Shown here: positions 25,216-39,754 of the stretch, in pieces
How the letters are laid out: each line of letters opens with the position of its first letter
Position numbering within the stretch: position 1 is the stretch's first letter
Assembly: GCA_018907035.1 (NCBI GenBank)
Contig: JACCIC010000121.1
Location: forward strand, 1,081,501 to 1,145,500
Source: Sycobia sp. Sy_11
Lineage: Eukaryota > Arthropoda > Insecta > Hymenoptera > Epichrysomallidae
Direction of reading: 5' to 3'
Length of the DNA stretch: 64,000 nucleotides
Made by a program: the position numbers and the translations under genes
The notes under the pieces: generated by a model
What the model saw: the letters and a program-made list of their open reading frames with translations, nothing else
Databases searched by the model: none
Told to the model about the DNA's origin: nothing

Positions 25216-27122
25216 AGGATATAAATTGTTCAAATTCCATCGCATAATTAAAAAATTCTTTCCTATGAGAGATGATGACAAGAAGAATGTAATAGAGATA
25301 AATTAAACTCGTAAAATAACATTCTGGGATACACCAATGTATTAAGAATGCGTCGATCACACTTGCTAGTTAAATTACCTTAAAGTTATATTTTAAAAAG
25401 ATTTTGGATTTTTTATTAAATTCTTTTGTATTTCTTTCAGCAAGGTTAATAATTTTTTTAAGCATATAAAAATAAATTAAGCGTTATTGAAAAATAGAAG
25501 ATTGAATAGTTAAAATGACCTTGGTTCCATGAATCATATTGAAAAATACAGTTCGATATATATTTAAATTTTATAGTTTTTTCAATTTATTGAAATTACT
25601 TTCTAACCTCAGGAATTTTTTTAAATCATTCAACAATTCAAATTACTTGTTTAAATCATTTTAGTACAAAGTTCAAACAAATCAATTATAAATTTCAAGT
25701 TAATACGAATTTCACATTTTTATTCTCTGAAAATAGTACAGAAAAACATTTTTACAAAACCCATTAAAAGATATTTAATACTACAAAGATAATTTTTATA
25801 ATGATATTGCTATTATAATATATAAAAAACATATTTACCTATTAGCTATTATAACATTAAAATTTTATTATTTGATTGTAAATTTTACATACTTAGTTGA
25901 CAGAATACTTCATAGCAGAGTTAAAGAACAGTAATATCAATAAAATTATAGTATAATTAAAGTGTCTAAAATACAGTTTAATTTTATGTTTCAAATTTTT
26001 AATTTTTCATAATAATCTTTTTCGAAATTATATTAACAACAGAATGAAAATTAGAATCATTAATTAAAACTAATATGTAACCTTTTTATCATTAATACAT
26101 TTTTTTCCGTATGGTATAATTATATTTTTTCAGTAAATGATTATAAGTCTCATTGAGAATTGTAAAATAAAATTCAAGGGCAAAGAGTAAAAAAAAATCT
26201 GCGACTCGTAAATTATATAATTACAATAAATTTAAATAATTTATAAAATTTTTAAATCTATCAATAGATACTAATATGGTAGATTATTTTTAAATTATCT
26301 AACTAGTGTAAAGCAGGTAATGGTAAGGACATTTTAGATTCTAATTTAAGTTCCTTATCGAACACGACGCGAACTCTATCAAATTTGATGGATGTTAAAG
26401 GGCATAAAGTACGAGGTAAAATACATGTAGCGCAATGTTTGCGTACGTGTAAAATTTGATGGGTCAATTGAAAAGTTGATTTTAAAACATAAATTGAAAA
26501 ACAAGTAATTGGTTTTATTTTTGTATTGCATGTATATCAATAAATGATGATTAATATTACTTTGATAATTCTTTTAAACAATCTATACGAATAAAAATTT
26601 ATGATTGCTTTTCCGTTTGTATATCACTTGGGGCTTTAATAAGCTTCCTTTGCATTGAAATTGGCTATTATTAAAAAAATTCTGAATCAGTGGATTGGGC
26701 TTTCGGAGAAAAATTTTGCAAATTCTTCCTACATATGCTGCAATATCGGAACGCGGTTTCGCAATTAAAATAGTAACTTTTTGCAGCTGATAAAAACGAA
26801 ATATAAGATAAAGTTTCAAGAAAAGAGATGGCTCGATCGAAGCAGAGGACTAGAAGTTCTTTAGCAACATAGAACCCTCGACACCTCCGCGAACAAGAAT
26901 CGTAAAAAATTCTTATTAAAAGTTAAGCTTCATTGGACGCGGAATGCTATGAATTTCGCCTCCTTGCATTAAATGGAAGCTGAAAATCGTATTATTTCCC
27001 GGTGGAAGAGCGAATAGATTAGAATGAAAAGAATCGTCACCCTCCCAATGCAGTTTCACCCCATTCACGCAATTTATTATTTTCTCCGTCGTTCCTTACA
27101 TACTGAGATATGACATATAACT

Positions 27123-27124
<2 letters not shown>

Positions 27125-27176
<52 letters not shown>
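27125..27176. repeat. (TA)n microsatellite
   Basis: About 52 bp of uninterrupted TA. Confidence 0.95.
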
Positions 27177-27178
<2 letters not shown>

Positions 27179-28179
27179 GGCAACCATCAATATCACGGCA
27201 ATACGTCGAATTTTTGCATTGTTAGAATAAAAAAAATACATCATTTTACAAATATTTGTATATTTATTCACTAGAACTTTATTAATTGCAACTATAGATT
27301 TTACAATTATTCTATAAGCCAGGAACACACCATGTTCCCTGCACAAGCATCCCGATGAGGTCATAATGGAGCTGTTAAAAGTTAAATCTTTCATAGCAAT
27401 GAATATTTAATGAAATAGGTCAATAGTTCCATAATAAAATTGTCATTTACTTATAAATTGAAAGTTATTACTTTAAGGTGCCAGTTCTAACATCTAAGTA
27501 CATCGAACGATAAACTTCTATGTCCCAAGACGTATATGTAGAATAGAAATATATGCAGGAATAGTCCCAGAACAGCTGTATATAACTTTAAAAATTCCCA
27601 ACACAGAGAAAAATGATAAAATAAAAACATTTAAGTATAAAGATCCATGAAAAATCTACGAACACTATCGGATTACCAAGAAAATAAAATATTTAAAATA
27701 ACCGTATATTTTTAAAATAACCAGCCGTTCCAAGAATGTTTACACAACCTGTACATTTCTGTATAATCAACAGAAACTGGAACTTGAACGGGATTTTAAG
27801 GATAAATATTTTTAAATATTTTTCTCTCTTATTCTCTAGCTGTATGGTATATTTGTCAATTTAATGTTGGACTTCCAAAGCGAAGTGTATTTAAATATAA
27901 AAAGGGCAAGTTTTTCCCCTGACAAAGAACAATGTATGTTGACGATTAAAGCAAAAATATATTCATCGTCGAACCTAGTGAAATCCTAAAAACGTCAACA
28001 TGGCAACTATACCTCGAATTTACAGTCTTCACCTAAGGTCTTGATAAATTATTAGCGTGATAAAGCTTTAAGTCTACTACCTCGAAAGCTAGAACAAAAT
28101 TCTTAAGTAAACAATTTAGTGCTCGAATAATTAAAGACTCCGAAACAAACATCTCTGCCTTAGTTCCTTTTAGGTAAAA

Positions 28180-28720
28180 ATAGCGTGGAATCCCCCCCCC
28201 CCTTTCCGACACACTCCGCACGCAGTTTCGAATTAGCATCAGCGGCGTCGGGAGTCTCGTCACGTGCGCTCACCCCGAAATCTCGCCCTCCGCTCGGGCG
28301 TGGGTCTAAGAGGGAGCGGATGCCGCTACGTAGAAGTAAATCAATCTTCGGTGGTGGAGAGGCGACAGAGGGGCATCCGTGCTCAGCGCTCCCGAGATGC
28401 AAGGAAACGAAGACGAAGACGCCACCGTGGTCGTAAAAATTGATATTAAAAAATTCCCGGCTCCGCGCGCCGGGCACTTTTCCCCCCTTTCTTATTTTCC
28501 CTCTTTTCTCATTCAGCCTCGTCTCGTTTCGCCTTCTTCTTATTCGTCTTCTTCGGCTTTATTATCTTCGACTCGGGCGGGTATATCCAGTTTCCGGAGT
28601 TCCATGGCTTTAGACACGCTGAGCGCAGACAGACAGGTTCACGTCCTCTATTCGAACTTCTCGTCTTATAGTTAACATAGAGGTGCGTAGTTTGAAAACC
28701 ACGTTCGATTTCCACGTTCT
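28180..28720. promoter_or_regulatory. GC-rich island
   Basis: About 0.5 kb of GC/CpG-rich DNA starting with a C10-type run at about 28193-28203. Overlapping open frames on both strands have no recognised motifs. It resembles the other intronic islands. Confidence 0.3.
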
Positions 28721-29564
28721 CCTTTACTCTTTTTTTCTACTTCCTCCGCCATTCTCGCTTATTTGATCCAGTGAAAAAAGAACTAATTGCAAGTATAAAC
28801 TATACACAATAACTGAATGAGTTAAAAATAAGTCATTTTCCATAAGTGACTATAGGTCTTTTTATATGAATTCAATATAAAAACCCGTAATAAACTCTCC
28901 TAACACGCATAATTTTATCAAGCCAAACAACTGAAATATTCAAACGGTTAAATTAGCTCGAACTGCTTGTGCTCTTCGTACGGCTTCAAAGTTTTGAACG
29001 TGTTCGAATACTTAGAAGATAAAACAAAAGTCCTAGAACATGTTTTGAATATCTGACTATAAATAATACGTTTATACTACATTCTGCGCAATCGTGTAAA
29101 AATGATTTATACTTCTTTTCGACAAATAGAAATGTATGTGATTTATCTGCTGGTATCCTTATTTGAAGTATAATAAAAGTTTTTCTATAAAGCGATGATT
29201 TTTTACTGATTCATTTATTCAATTATAACACCCACAAATGTATGATAATTTTACATTTCTCTACGAATGGAAAAGTTAAAAGCATCTTCGATGATTAAAC
29301 TTTTCACTGCTTTAAATTTCACCAATTTGAGATCTTGTCTATACAATTGGAGTTATAGACAGAAGATTACTGTTGTTTTAAGGAGAAAAAGAAGAAAATG
29401 AAACGTCGCCGTATTGAGACAAGTCTGCAGCATTCTTTTAATGGGCCAACTATAGCGGTATACTTCTGTACGAGCTACATTGGGAGACATTTTGTAAAGA
29501 ACTAAGACTGTTTTCTGAGCAAATAGACGGAGAGCTCGACGCTTGAGAAGAGACGCACTGTAAA

Positions 29565-29566
<2 letters not shown>

Positions 29567-29602
<36 letters not shown>
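29567..29602. repeat. (GA)n microsatellite
   Basis: About 36 bp of uninterrupted GA. Confidence 0.95.
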
Positions 29603-29604
<2 letters not shown>

Positions 29605-29847
29605 TTGTGATATAAGTAATGCCCACTGAAATATGACTTGAGAAACTGACTTGCGCTAAGAGAAAGTTAAGGAAGGCGGGGGTTATAAAGTTTTAATAGA
29701 GATTACCGGTGTATCCGTTATAATCGCGTAAGTAGTTGAGGGGAGGGGGTCGGGGTGAATTTAGTCAGGCAAGGCACCGCTACCGACGCGTGGAAATACA
29801 GAGACTCGATGACACGCCGCTATTACCGGCTGTAAAATAATAAACAG

Positions 29848-29890
29848 CGTTATCTTTGAATTTCGAACGTTATCTTTGAATTTCGAACGT
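29848..29890. repeat. Tandem duplication of a 20-bp unit
   Basis: The unit CGTTATCTTTGAATTTCGAA occurs twice head to tail without a mismatch, followed by CGT, the first bases of a third copy. Confidence 0.9.
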
Positions 29891-32800
29891 ATACACACAA
29901 TGAAAATTCAAAATTGCTTTGTAAAGCATTTGAACTGGGACAAAAAAAAAAAACGCGAACGTTATAGCTTCGTCAGTATAACGGAGGGGCGAGAATTTGT
30001 AATTCAATTGTTCCGAGTAAAAATATCATCGTTTCTTTCGATCCGTATAAAATACAGCTCTATAAAAATTTTCATGCAATTTTTTTGTTTTTAAATGAAT
30101 GCACAATCGATTATTTCGCAATTGAAACCCGATAAATGAATGTGAACTATAAGCGGAAAAAGAATCAAATTTTAATTTCAACGAAAATCGAAACCATTAT
30201 TTACGAAAATGCTGTGGTTTTATTTTAAACCCCCCTCCCGCGCACCGTCGCCCTTATCAAATCTTAAATTTGTACGAAACAAGCTGCAAGCCCCGCACGT
30301 ATATAATTTTCAGAACGTGTACTTTTTGCTCCCTGGGGTTGCGAGAGTACAGCTCGTTGCGTATAATTGCAGAGCTGGCGTAATATTTTCACGAGAGCTT
30401 TAATTGCCTATTTTTCTAGCTTTTAGATTCGGTATTAGAGCGCACTGGTAGATGATGTTTTTCTTTTCTTTTCTTTTTTTTTCATTTCAATTTCTATCCC
30501 GAACAGGTATACAAGAATCAAGCTAAAAATTAACTCTTTTTGAATTACGAAGAGATGCTTTTTTTTATAAATTATACGTTTGTAATTCAGACGTTTGTAA
30601 CATTACACATTCTGAAAGTAAGTCAAAATTGACAATTTTCAGAAAAATAAAAAAGCTTTATACACTTTTTTACAGAAAAATAAACTGTGCTAAAATTGTA
30701 TATTACTATTAAAATAAATTCTCCTTAAAAAATGCATCTACACTGACTACTATTTAAAAAATGGTAAAAAATAAAAATGTAGTTTAATTAGTAAAATTTT
30801 TATTAAGACGAGTATTTTTTATGAAAAATCTGATTTATTACGATATTTGAAACAAATTGAATTCATTTAGCTTTTCTATTGGTGAATCAATATATTAACT
30901 CAACCTCGAATTCAGCTCAGAGCATTTTTTGCATGAATGAACTTGGCTGTTAGTTCTATCAAACAAATAATTTTATGATATTGATTTAATATCACTGTCT
31001 ATTATCATAAACATTAATACATAACATTAATCTAATATTAATATTAATACATGGAGAACTAAGAATTTATTCAATATGCTAATTTATTGAAATAAGGCCT
31101 AATTCGATTTACGCGCTTATTGCACACAGTCCTCCAATTACACCAAAGTCCGATTCGCTTTTGTAAGACAAAATTCTATCTAGCAATAATCTGCAGACTT
31201 TGCGTCGGGACCCGGAAGAAGAGCCGGAGGCTTCCCATCTAAAGTTTTATTGAATTTCGATGAACTATACTGTCAGAAGCTTACAAGCTTCAGTGCTTCT
31301 TCCCGATTGTATATACTAAATATTTGTTTGAAATTATTTGTTTGCTCAGCAATCGTTTCTGCACAACTCTCAACATAACTATAGAATGTACTGTTTTAAA
31401 CTGTGCAAACTCTTGGAATATAATGATATTGTATATAATGATATAGTTTTGTGAAAGTAGCTCTTTCCAACTCGAAATTACGTCTGATGGATATTAAATT
31501 GAACAACGTTATTCTGAATCGTAAATATGACCGTGAAAAGACTGGCGTTATTATAAAATTATCGTTATTATTATAAATAAAATATCATTGACAGTACAGA
31601 AAAGATGTGATTATTAATGTTATCTTGAAAGAAATTGTGCAGTTAACAAATATACTACAGTCATTGTTATAATACTAAATATGCACGGAAGCCAGGACTT
31701 TATCAAGTCTGATCTGTGAATTATGCCCGAGATGTACAACATAATATAGCAGTTTATGCGATCTATAAAGTGTGGGATAACCATAATAGAACTTATTGAA
31801 GCGATTTAATCATTTTAGCTTCTTCGCGAAAGAGAATCAAATCTCGAAGTATGGAAGAAACAAGACTATTTATATCTGTCAAGCTCAATGAACGATATGT
31901 ATGATATACGATGATAAATTAGGAATACGAGTGTTGTTCCTCTTTTTTCTGTTGTTTCTGGCATTCCTCAAGTTTCCGTTTTTTTTCATGAACAACGTGT
32001 CAAAAATGTATTCTCGATTTCCAGTTCAATAATCTATCTGAAATCAAACTTTAGTACAGTAAGAACCCACTCAAAATGATATGGATTTTCATGGATATCC
32101 ACTGAATTTTTTTAATTCGTTTGTAAACCGAGAAAATCTATATGAATATCCAGTAATATCCATTCCAGCTTTTCAAGTAAAAAAATTGAGTAGAAGGCCA
32201 TGGAAACCTAAAAATTTCCATCGGATTCTTGCCAAATTTGATATGGATTTTAATAGAATTTCTAACTTGAGAAACTAGATTCTCAATAGGACAAAACCAC
32301 ATGATTATAGACAAGCAAAATATTATCTCATACATATATTACGGCTTAAAATTTGTGAATAAAAAGGTAAATAAATGAATAAGTAAATTTGACACGCTTG
32401 ATCGCAAAAACCCGTGATTTTGTGATTTGGAAAATGACCAGCAGTATCACATGCTAATTTACGAGTCTCTTGTCGTATTTGACTTAAATTATTCTTAGTC
32501 TTCTTAAGCCAGAATTGGACATTCAAAATGTATTTAATATTAAAATTCATACTTGTAAAAGATTAAAATCTATTAATATTTCATATATCCCTATAATTGT
32601 AAAATTTTTAAAAAATATATAGATAAATCTACTGTTGCCGACGGATCCGAGAAATACGTTTTAAAAATAAATATTAATTATTAAATTGATTTGGTAACAA
32701 AGGAAACGCCAACATGAATTAGAACGAGAATATTATTAGCGTAAGTAAAAGAAAAAATGTAAAAATTTTATAGAACATATTTTGTGTATAAAAACATTGT

Positions 32801-33539
32801 AAATTTTTATTTTTGGAAAATGTTTTTTCCTCAAGCTTTTTTCCAGTTATTGTTTTGCAAAGTTTTCCCTTTTTCCCAGGATAATATGTAAGTTTCGGCG
32901 AATGCAAAAATAAGAATATCTTTATTTTGTAAGAAAGGAAAGACGCTCGAGTTTCAATATTTATTTATTATTGTAAGATTTATTTAATTTATATTATATT
33001 TAATATTATGTACATTAGATTTTAATATTATTTATATTTAATTTAATATTATGTATATTATATTTAGTGCTGGCTGCGTTTATAATTAATATAATGTTAT
33101 TTAGTTAACTTTAATATATAATTACATTTAATTGATATAAATGACGATAGGCCTAAGGCGATAAAAGACTCCCAACGTCTAGCTAGCGCTGTGCATATGC
33201 TTGCCGATGGCCTGGAAGTTATAAACGCGTGTCCGGATATATTCGAGGCTCACGACTATTTTTATTAAAATTGAATTACTTTTTGTAAAATCGTGGCCGT
33301 GAAGGCTATAAATATAAGAATTGATGAAAAATAATTTAGTAAACAATAACAATATTTATGGCTATAGTAGTGATTGCAAATTATAAGTTTATGACAGTTG
33401 AGCTGTCCAAAGATAGCATCATCAAAATCATATTTCTTGATTCTCGACTACTTTTGTCTATAAAAATATCTTCGCGTCCTTAGCGCAATTATTCAAATTT
33501 ACAGAACGTTCGTTCATATAGGCAGCCGAATTTTCCCTC

Positions 33540-34130
33540 TTAATGGAAAATCAGTCAGCTGCTGGCTACGGAAAAATGATTAAGACTGACTCGCGCTCCT
33601 CTGCCTTTAACCTCTGCCCCGCATGTACGGGTTTCTTTCCGGCACTTGCCGTGCTCGCGAAATTCTGCGCATTCCTCCCTGACTTAATTATACATAGACA
33701 GGAGTGTGTGCACAATCTCGCCCTCCCCCCGTCTTTCAGATCTTCCGTGCCACTTCAGAGGGTGCTGGAACCCTTTTTATAATCATATAAAACGAGAAGT
33801 GTCTATGGTGGAATATACGACCCGACGAGTCGCAGTTCGGATGTATATCTATACATTCGTTGAATGGATTTATGTATATTTTGCAATTGCTCGCGTACAG
33901 GTGCGATGGCCTCGTGCCAATATTTATGCGGGGATCGGGAAAATCCTGGGGTCGCGACCCCATTTGTCGTGTATGTATGGATACGTACGTGTAAAGGCAG
34001 TTTGCTTTCTCGAATTTCCAATAAATTTTAATGACTTAATATAAGGCGCCACGCGCCGCCCGCCTCCCGTTTTAACGCGATAGTCCGCCCGACTTTACGA
34101 GTTTTCGATTCTACTTTTTGGTTCTTTCGC
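33540..34130. promoter_or_regulatory. Moderately GC-rich block
   Basis: Several overlapping open frames on both strands and raised CpG content, but no protein family is recognised. Followed at 34230 by a (TA)n tract. Possibly regulatory. Confidence 0.2.
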
Positions 34131-34226
34131 GTGCCGGCGAAGCATCGATTCGGCGCGAGATTTTATATGGAGGTAGTGATGAAACTTTGACGCACAGTAA
34201 AATTTCTCAGAAAATGAAGAAAATAA

Positions 34227-34229
<3 letters not shown>

Positions 34230-34274
<45 letters not shown>
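34230..34274. repeat. (TA)n microsatellite
   Basis: About 45 bp of uninterrupted TA. Confidence 0.95.
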
Positions 34275-34276
<2 letters not shown>

Positions 34277-35599
34277 CATATATTTTACTATTATATACGG
34301 TGTACTATTGCATACACAGTATAATGCTCGTTTCTGTTTGTACATGCTAAACAATAAAAGTATTAAACCGATTGAATCGAAATTGTGAGAGTTGTTGTAT
34401 TGTGGAGTATGTTTATGTAGACAAAATTTCGTTAACGACTGTTATTTAAAGCTAGTTTTGAAATACATTAAGAAACTATTAGTTTTATTGTCAAATGTTA
34501 TCAAAATTTTATTAAAACATTATTATCATCGGACATTTTCATTTTTATTATAATAATCTTTATAATAAAATGTAGCAGTAAATCCAACAGCATCTTAATT
34601 TATTTAATTGTAAGCAAAGATGATGATGGATGGTTTTTATATCGAATAGCTAACACTAAATATTATAGTAATATTCGCGTATAAACGTTAGATATCATCA
34701 TCCCAGTGTTAAATTTACCATACAGATTATGATCCTTCTCAAAGGTTGCCTATAAATATAAGTAGAGGAATAACTGGACTTTTCCACAGTCTAGTGAGAT
34801 TCAAAAAAGCGAAGGGAACGTATTTTTCTTTGATACCGATTGTTTCCAAAGGCTGGCTATGGCAAGCCCTAAATAACAAGTCTTGGCCCAAGTCCACGTA
34901 CTACGTAATTTTACATTTGCATTAATAGCCTACGGAATTTTTTAAATATATGAAAACATATTTAAATTGCAAACATTTACAAATAGAATTGAAATGAATT
35001 TTTTTATGGATGAATGAAAAGATCAGTTTCTTTTGCTATCGTAATCTCAAAATTCAACAAAAAAATTTACGCACTTAAAGTATTGCAGGTTCACAACATT
35101 GATGTAAGTATATCAGTTTCAACTTTTCATCAAAATAACATGTCTATATTAACAATTGCCAGCATATTTCGGACGAAGCTGAGACGGCGAATGATACTTT
35201 ATACATATATTATTAGATATATTATTACATATATGTGTAGTAGCCATGAATAAAATAACGCTTACAATTAGATCTCTGTGCATATGAAAATTACCTTGTA
35301 CTTTATAGTATATGTATGTAGTTTTCCTTTCAACGAATGGTAGGGTAAAGTAATTTCTATATAGAATACGACATCTCCTTACGAAGAATGACAAAATTTA
35401 CAGTAGCTATTATGTTTCCGCATTAAAATTGTAGTATGTACTTTTAATAATAATCGCCTCATTTATTATATCTAAACCAACATATATAATGCAATAGCGG
35501 CGATATTACGAAATGGAAGCTCCGCTGGATTCATAAACAAAATCATACAAGCTGAGTCCTAAGACCGGTTCCTAATTTGAAATTACATTAAAGAATATA

Positions 35600-35601
<2 letters not shown>

Positions 35602-35656
<55 letters not shown>
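35602..35656. repeat. (TA)n microsatellite
   Basis: About 55 bp of uninterrupted TA. Confidence 0.95.
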
Positions 35657-35657
<1 letters not shown>

Positions 35658-37513
35658 GACGCAGCGACGTCGGCGGTTCGCCTCGGTTTCAATGAGTTCG
35701 GTCCGTGCTCCCATTTGGAAGAAGTTTGCACTGTTCTTAATATTGAAAACTGGTGTGTTCTTTGAACAAAAACAGTCTGCTTTTGTCACTAAATTGGAAA
35801 CGAAACCTTAAACCGACAACTTTTTTTTCTTTTTTGATAAAAAGAAGAAGAAGTAAAAGAAGAAGACAATAAATAATAATGCTCGATTTGACTTGCAAAA
35901 AGTTCAATGAGAGGAGAAAGGGACCTGTTTAAAGTTACACTAACTACTTCTGGAATTGCGTCTCTCTTCGAGATCATTTTATTTTTAAATATATAGCTAC
36001 TGCACGACTCTATATAACATTCCTTTTCTTTGAAATTCTAACGTACGATGAACAATCTAGGAGTTAAAGATGGAGCTAAAACGTTGACCGAAAATTGTGA
36101 AAAGTATGGTCGCAGGTGACAATTATGATTATTATAATAAGAATTTCAAACAATTGCATACAGGAAAGTTTTAACTGAATTTTATGATATTTTAGTTTAG
36201 GATTATCTAAAAATAATGCAAAATCTTTCTGCTATAAATTGTATCTTTATGTTAATATTATACGGTTTCTGTGAAATTATTTTGAACTCAAATGACAGTT
36301 ACAGTTCAGTATCAGTTATTATTTTTTTTGCTGATATGATGATTTTATAGGTTCTTTAGTAAAAATTGAAAAAAATTTTAGAACCAGTTTAACGCGTAAC
36401 TAGTTCGTATCTGATTTTTACCATGAGTTAAATTTTCGAGTTGAAAATACCCAGTACTAAAGTCAGTTATTGACCATGATTTAGCCATAAAAAGTGTTAG
36501 AGATATACCCGGCCGGACTTCGACCAGTTTTTAACCATTACTTTCCGCAATCAATATTTTCTCACATAATTTTTGGAGCATTAACGGTACACTAAAATAC
36601 TGCCTATATTGCTTCTCCAATTTTAGCCATTTACAAAGCATTATTATTCGGATACTAAAATATTCAAATGCTTATCTGGATGAGAAATAATTACAAATCC
36701 ATATACTGCAATGCAAATGATTTCGTAAGAATTAGAAAGAACTTATATTCCCCAAATTTTTATTTTCTTTCTTGAAATTGTAGTTTAGTATGTAAACCAA
36801 TAAAAATTTTATTAAAATTATATATGTATGAAGTTACATTTTAGAATTTTTATTTTATGATAAACACTACAGAAAACTTTTCTATTCTACGGTTGCTCAT
36901 ATATAGTATCAAATCTTATATTGAAGAAAATCGATACACTTTAAATTCAGATTCTTAAAAGTTTTCTTTACAGATTCCCTACCTAAATTCGATAGCATTC
37001 AGAGTTGTCTTTAACTGAACAATTGGCGTTTAAAAGAAACTGTTCATCAATTCGATTGTTTAAAGAATCTTTAATTAGATTACACAATAATTCCGAACTC
37101 CGTACTAAATGCATAAGTTAATTTTGTTGCGCGGATTAAGCGTATCGTTCGAAAAGAAGTAATATGTCGATTGAGAATCATATATATTGACTGAAGGTTT
37201 AACCGAATTTTTTTGAATATTTTTCTAGAATTTTTTTCTTGAATTTTTTTGTAAACTGCCTGGAAAGTTAAAAATCTCCATACTAATATAAGTTTAAGGC
37301 ATTGCTTGGCGTCTGCTTTGTTGCCAATACACTAAACTATATTTCGATCGTCATGATCAATCGCACTCGCGATTCTAAATTGCCTCACCTTTTTCTCCTG
37401 GATATTTTATAATCTTGTCTTGTTCCCACCCCTAGTCTTATAATTTAATAGCAGTCAAGCTATTTGTACGGCCCCTTACATTTTATCTTCCTCTTTGCAC
37501 TGTTACATTCTGA

Positions 37514-37514
<1 letters not shown>

Positions 37515-37560
<46 letters not shown>
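37515..37560. repeat. (TA)n microsatellite
   Basis: About 46 bp of uninterrupted TA. Confidence 0.95.
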
Positions 37561-37563
<3 letters not shown>

Positions 37564-39264
37564 GAGAAACATATAGTATTGAATTTATCTTGAGATACTA
37601 GACTATGTATCTTGCTAAGATAAGATTTTCGCAAAAACTATTTCATACATCAAATTTTTAGAGTCAGAATAAGCTTATCTGATATTAACTTTGATAACGA
37701 CCTTTATCATTATTCTCGAGATAATTTTGAGGTGCTATTTATTTTTTCATAATGAAATGTGTTGATCTCCAAAATGAAAAGAGCAGAAAAACTATATTTT
37801 ATATCTGGCATATGTATGATGCCAAGAAACCCTTCTCAATAAATCAAGTAAAAATATCAAAATTAATAAGAGATAATGCAATTTCAATCCACGTAAATCA
37901 TTATTACACTGAAAAAATTTTCTTCTTATAAATAAATAACTTCTTGTATAGTGGGAAAAAAAATTATTTTCCGAAATTACAAAAATATTCCCTAAATTTT
38001 AAACGAATTCATTTGAGTAATATTAATTGTAGTCACATTGAACAAATATTTGTTAAAGAATTTCGAAAAATACAGTGGAATATTAGTGCGTAAGTTGATC
38101 TTGGTCTCGTCCAACTTACCTTCCTCGCTTCATGAAAGAAGAATTACGTAAGAAGAAAGAAATACGTACACATTAGTATTAGAGACTATTTTGTACCACG
38201 AAAGCAGGAGTATCATCTTCAAGTTGTGTTTTTGTTGTTAGTATGATACAAAACCTTGTTTGTATTATCAATTATATATTTTTGAACAGTTCTTGTGATA
38301 ATAATGATAATTTTGGTGAATGTCTTGACAGATATATAACTTTGATCCGTATCGCGCATAAATAAACGTAACATTTGCCACTTCTTATGCAAACTTTTGA
38401 TGTTGACCATCAAATGATTTTAAAATTATGATTTCAAGTTCCATCTTCATGGGTTTCTTTTTACCCTATAAATTTTACATAAAATATTTTATCAGAAGAA
38501 AAAACAATTTGACGCCACCGAGAAATTCGACTGCCTAAAAAAAAATTAACTCCACCCTGTATTTATATCCGTATTTTGTTCTACCTGCCACCCCTTTCAA
38601 CTCGACAGGCAAACATAGCAATTTGCATCCGTCTTACTTTGTATACGTGTAATATATCAACATTCCTCCTGACGATCTGCATCTCAATCGTACTATACAT
38701 GTTCGAAAGACACGAGTTGAGGCAAGCCGCTTCTCCCCTTTTCGCCCGCTTCTACATACGTGCATGTACGTACGATATCGATCTCGAAATCGTTTCATTC
38801 TCTCTCCGCGACAATTTCAAAAGTCTTGCAGCTCTCTGCTGTCATTCTAGAACGAGAAACACCGGCCGAAAGAGACTACGGGAACGACTAAAAAAGAACC
38901 GAAGAAGAAGAGTCGAAACTCGAAAATATATGAGCGGCGCTCGCGCAAAGTGCCTATATATATGTGTGTGTATGCATGTATACATGTATATGTATATGTA
39001 TATGTATACACGTATCGTAAAGCGCGCGCGTAGTTTCCCTCGCTTTGACCCCACGTCGCGTGCACGAAACTAAGAGAAGGAAGTATCATTGGGTCAATTC
39101 GTATAAACCGCCCCGCTTTCTCTCTTTATTCGCTCACCGGGTGATTTTTAATTTCTTCCTCCTCTTCTCTCAACCTTCTTATATGATAGGTGCGTTACTC
39201 GGACTTGGAGTGCCAGCACCCCGCACTCTATCCTTGTCTCCTCGCCGTTTACCTGAGTCGCTCT

Positions 39265-39269
<5 letters not shown>

Positions 39270-39312
<43 letters not shown>
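39270..39312. repeat. (CT)n microsatellite
   Basis: About 42 bp of CT in a GC-rich island. Confidence 0.95.
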
Positions 39313-39316
<4 letters not shown>

Positions 39317-39695
39317 GTGTCAAGACTTCCAAGAGATATGTACATGTATAGATGAAAAGAGAAATCAGCGGCATAAGAAGATGAAACGAGGCAAAGAAGC
39401 TTTAAGAAAGAGATAGGGGTGGAGAGTGAGCGAGTGCAGGCAGCAGGGTTGGAAAGAAGAAGCGCGCGGACCCAGTAAATACCGTCGAAGAATCGCTCTC
39501 ATTATTCCCAAAGCTCCTTACATCCGTCGGAGTAGTTGGCGAAAAGCTCTTTTCCGCTCTCTCACTTATACCCCGGTATCGTCTCGCTCCCCACCCCCGT
39601 TCCTCTTTTCCGCTTGGAAAGTCTCTCTCCCACCCCATCCACCGAGGCACGTCTATCGAGTTTAGTTTTTTGCCTCCGCAACTGCCTCTGCTATT

Positions 39696-39698
<3 letters not shown>

Positions 39699-39752
<54 letters not shown>
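39699..39752. repeat. (CT)n microsatellite
   Basis: About 53 bp of CT, 0.4 kb from the previous CT tract. Confidence 0.95.

Positions 39753-39754
<2 letters not shown>

Larger units (their letters stand above)
24831..28179. other. Gene-free AT-rich stretch
   Basis: Very AT-rich. Apart from the tRNA-like SINE candidate at 25105-25215 and the (TA)n tract at 27125-27176, I see no gene or structured element. Confidence 0.6.
28721..33539. other. Gene-free AT-rich stretch
   Basis: No gene recognised. It contains (GA)n at 29567-29602, a 20-bp tandem duplication at 29848-29890 and a block at about 32070-32290 with repeated GATATGGATTTT/ATGGATATCC-like motifs that may be a decayed dispersed repeat. 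Confidence 0.6.
34131..38569. other. Gene-free AT-rich stretch
   Basis: Contains (TA)n tracts at 34230-34274, 35602-35656 and 37515-37560. Nothing else is recognisable as a gene, RNA or mobile element. Confidence 0.6.

Noticed and set aside
35958..35975. String resembling the bantam microRNA (GAGATCATTTTATT)
   Set aside because: Matches only the first part of the mature sequence and I see no hairpin partner.
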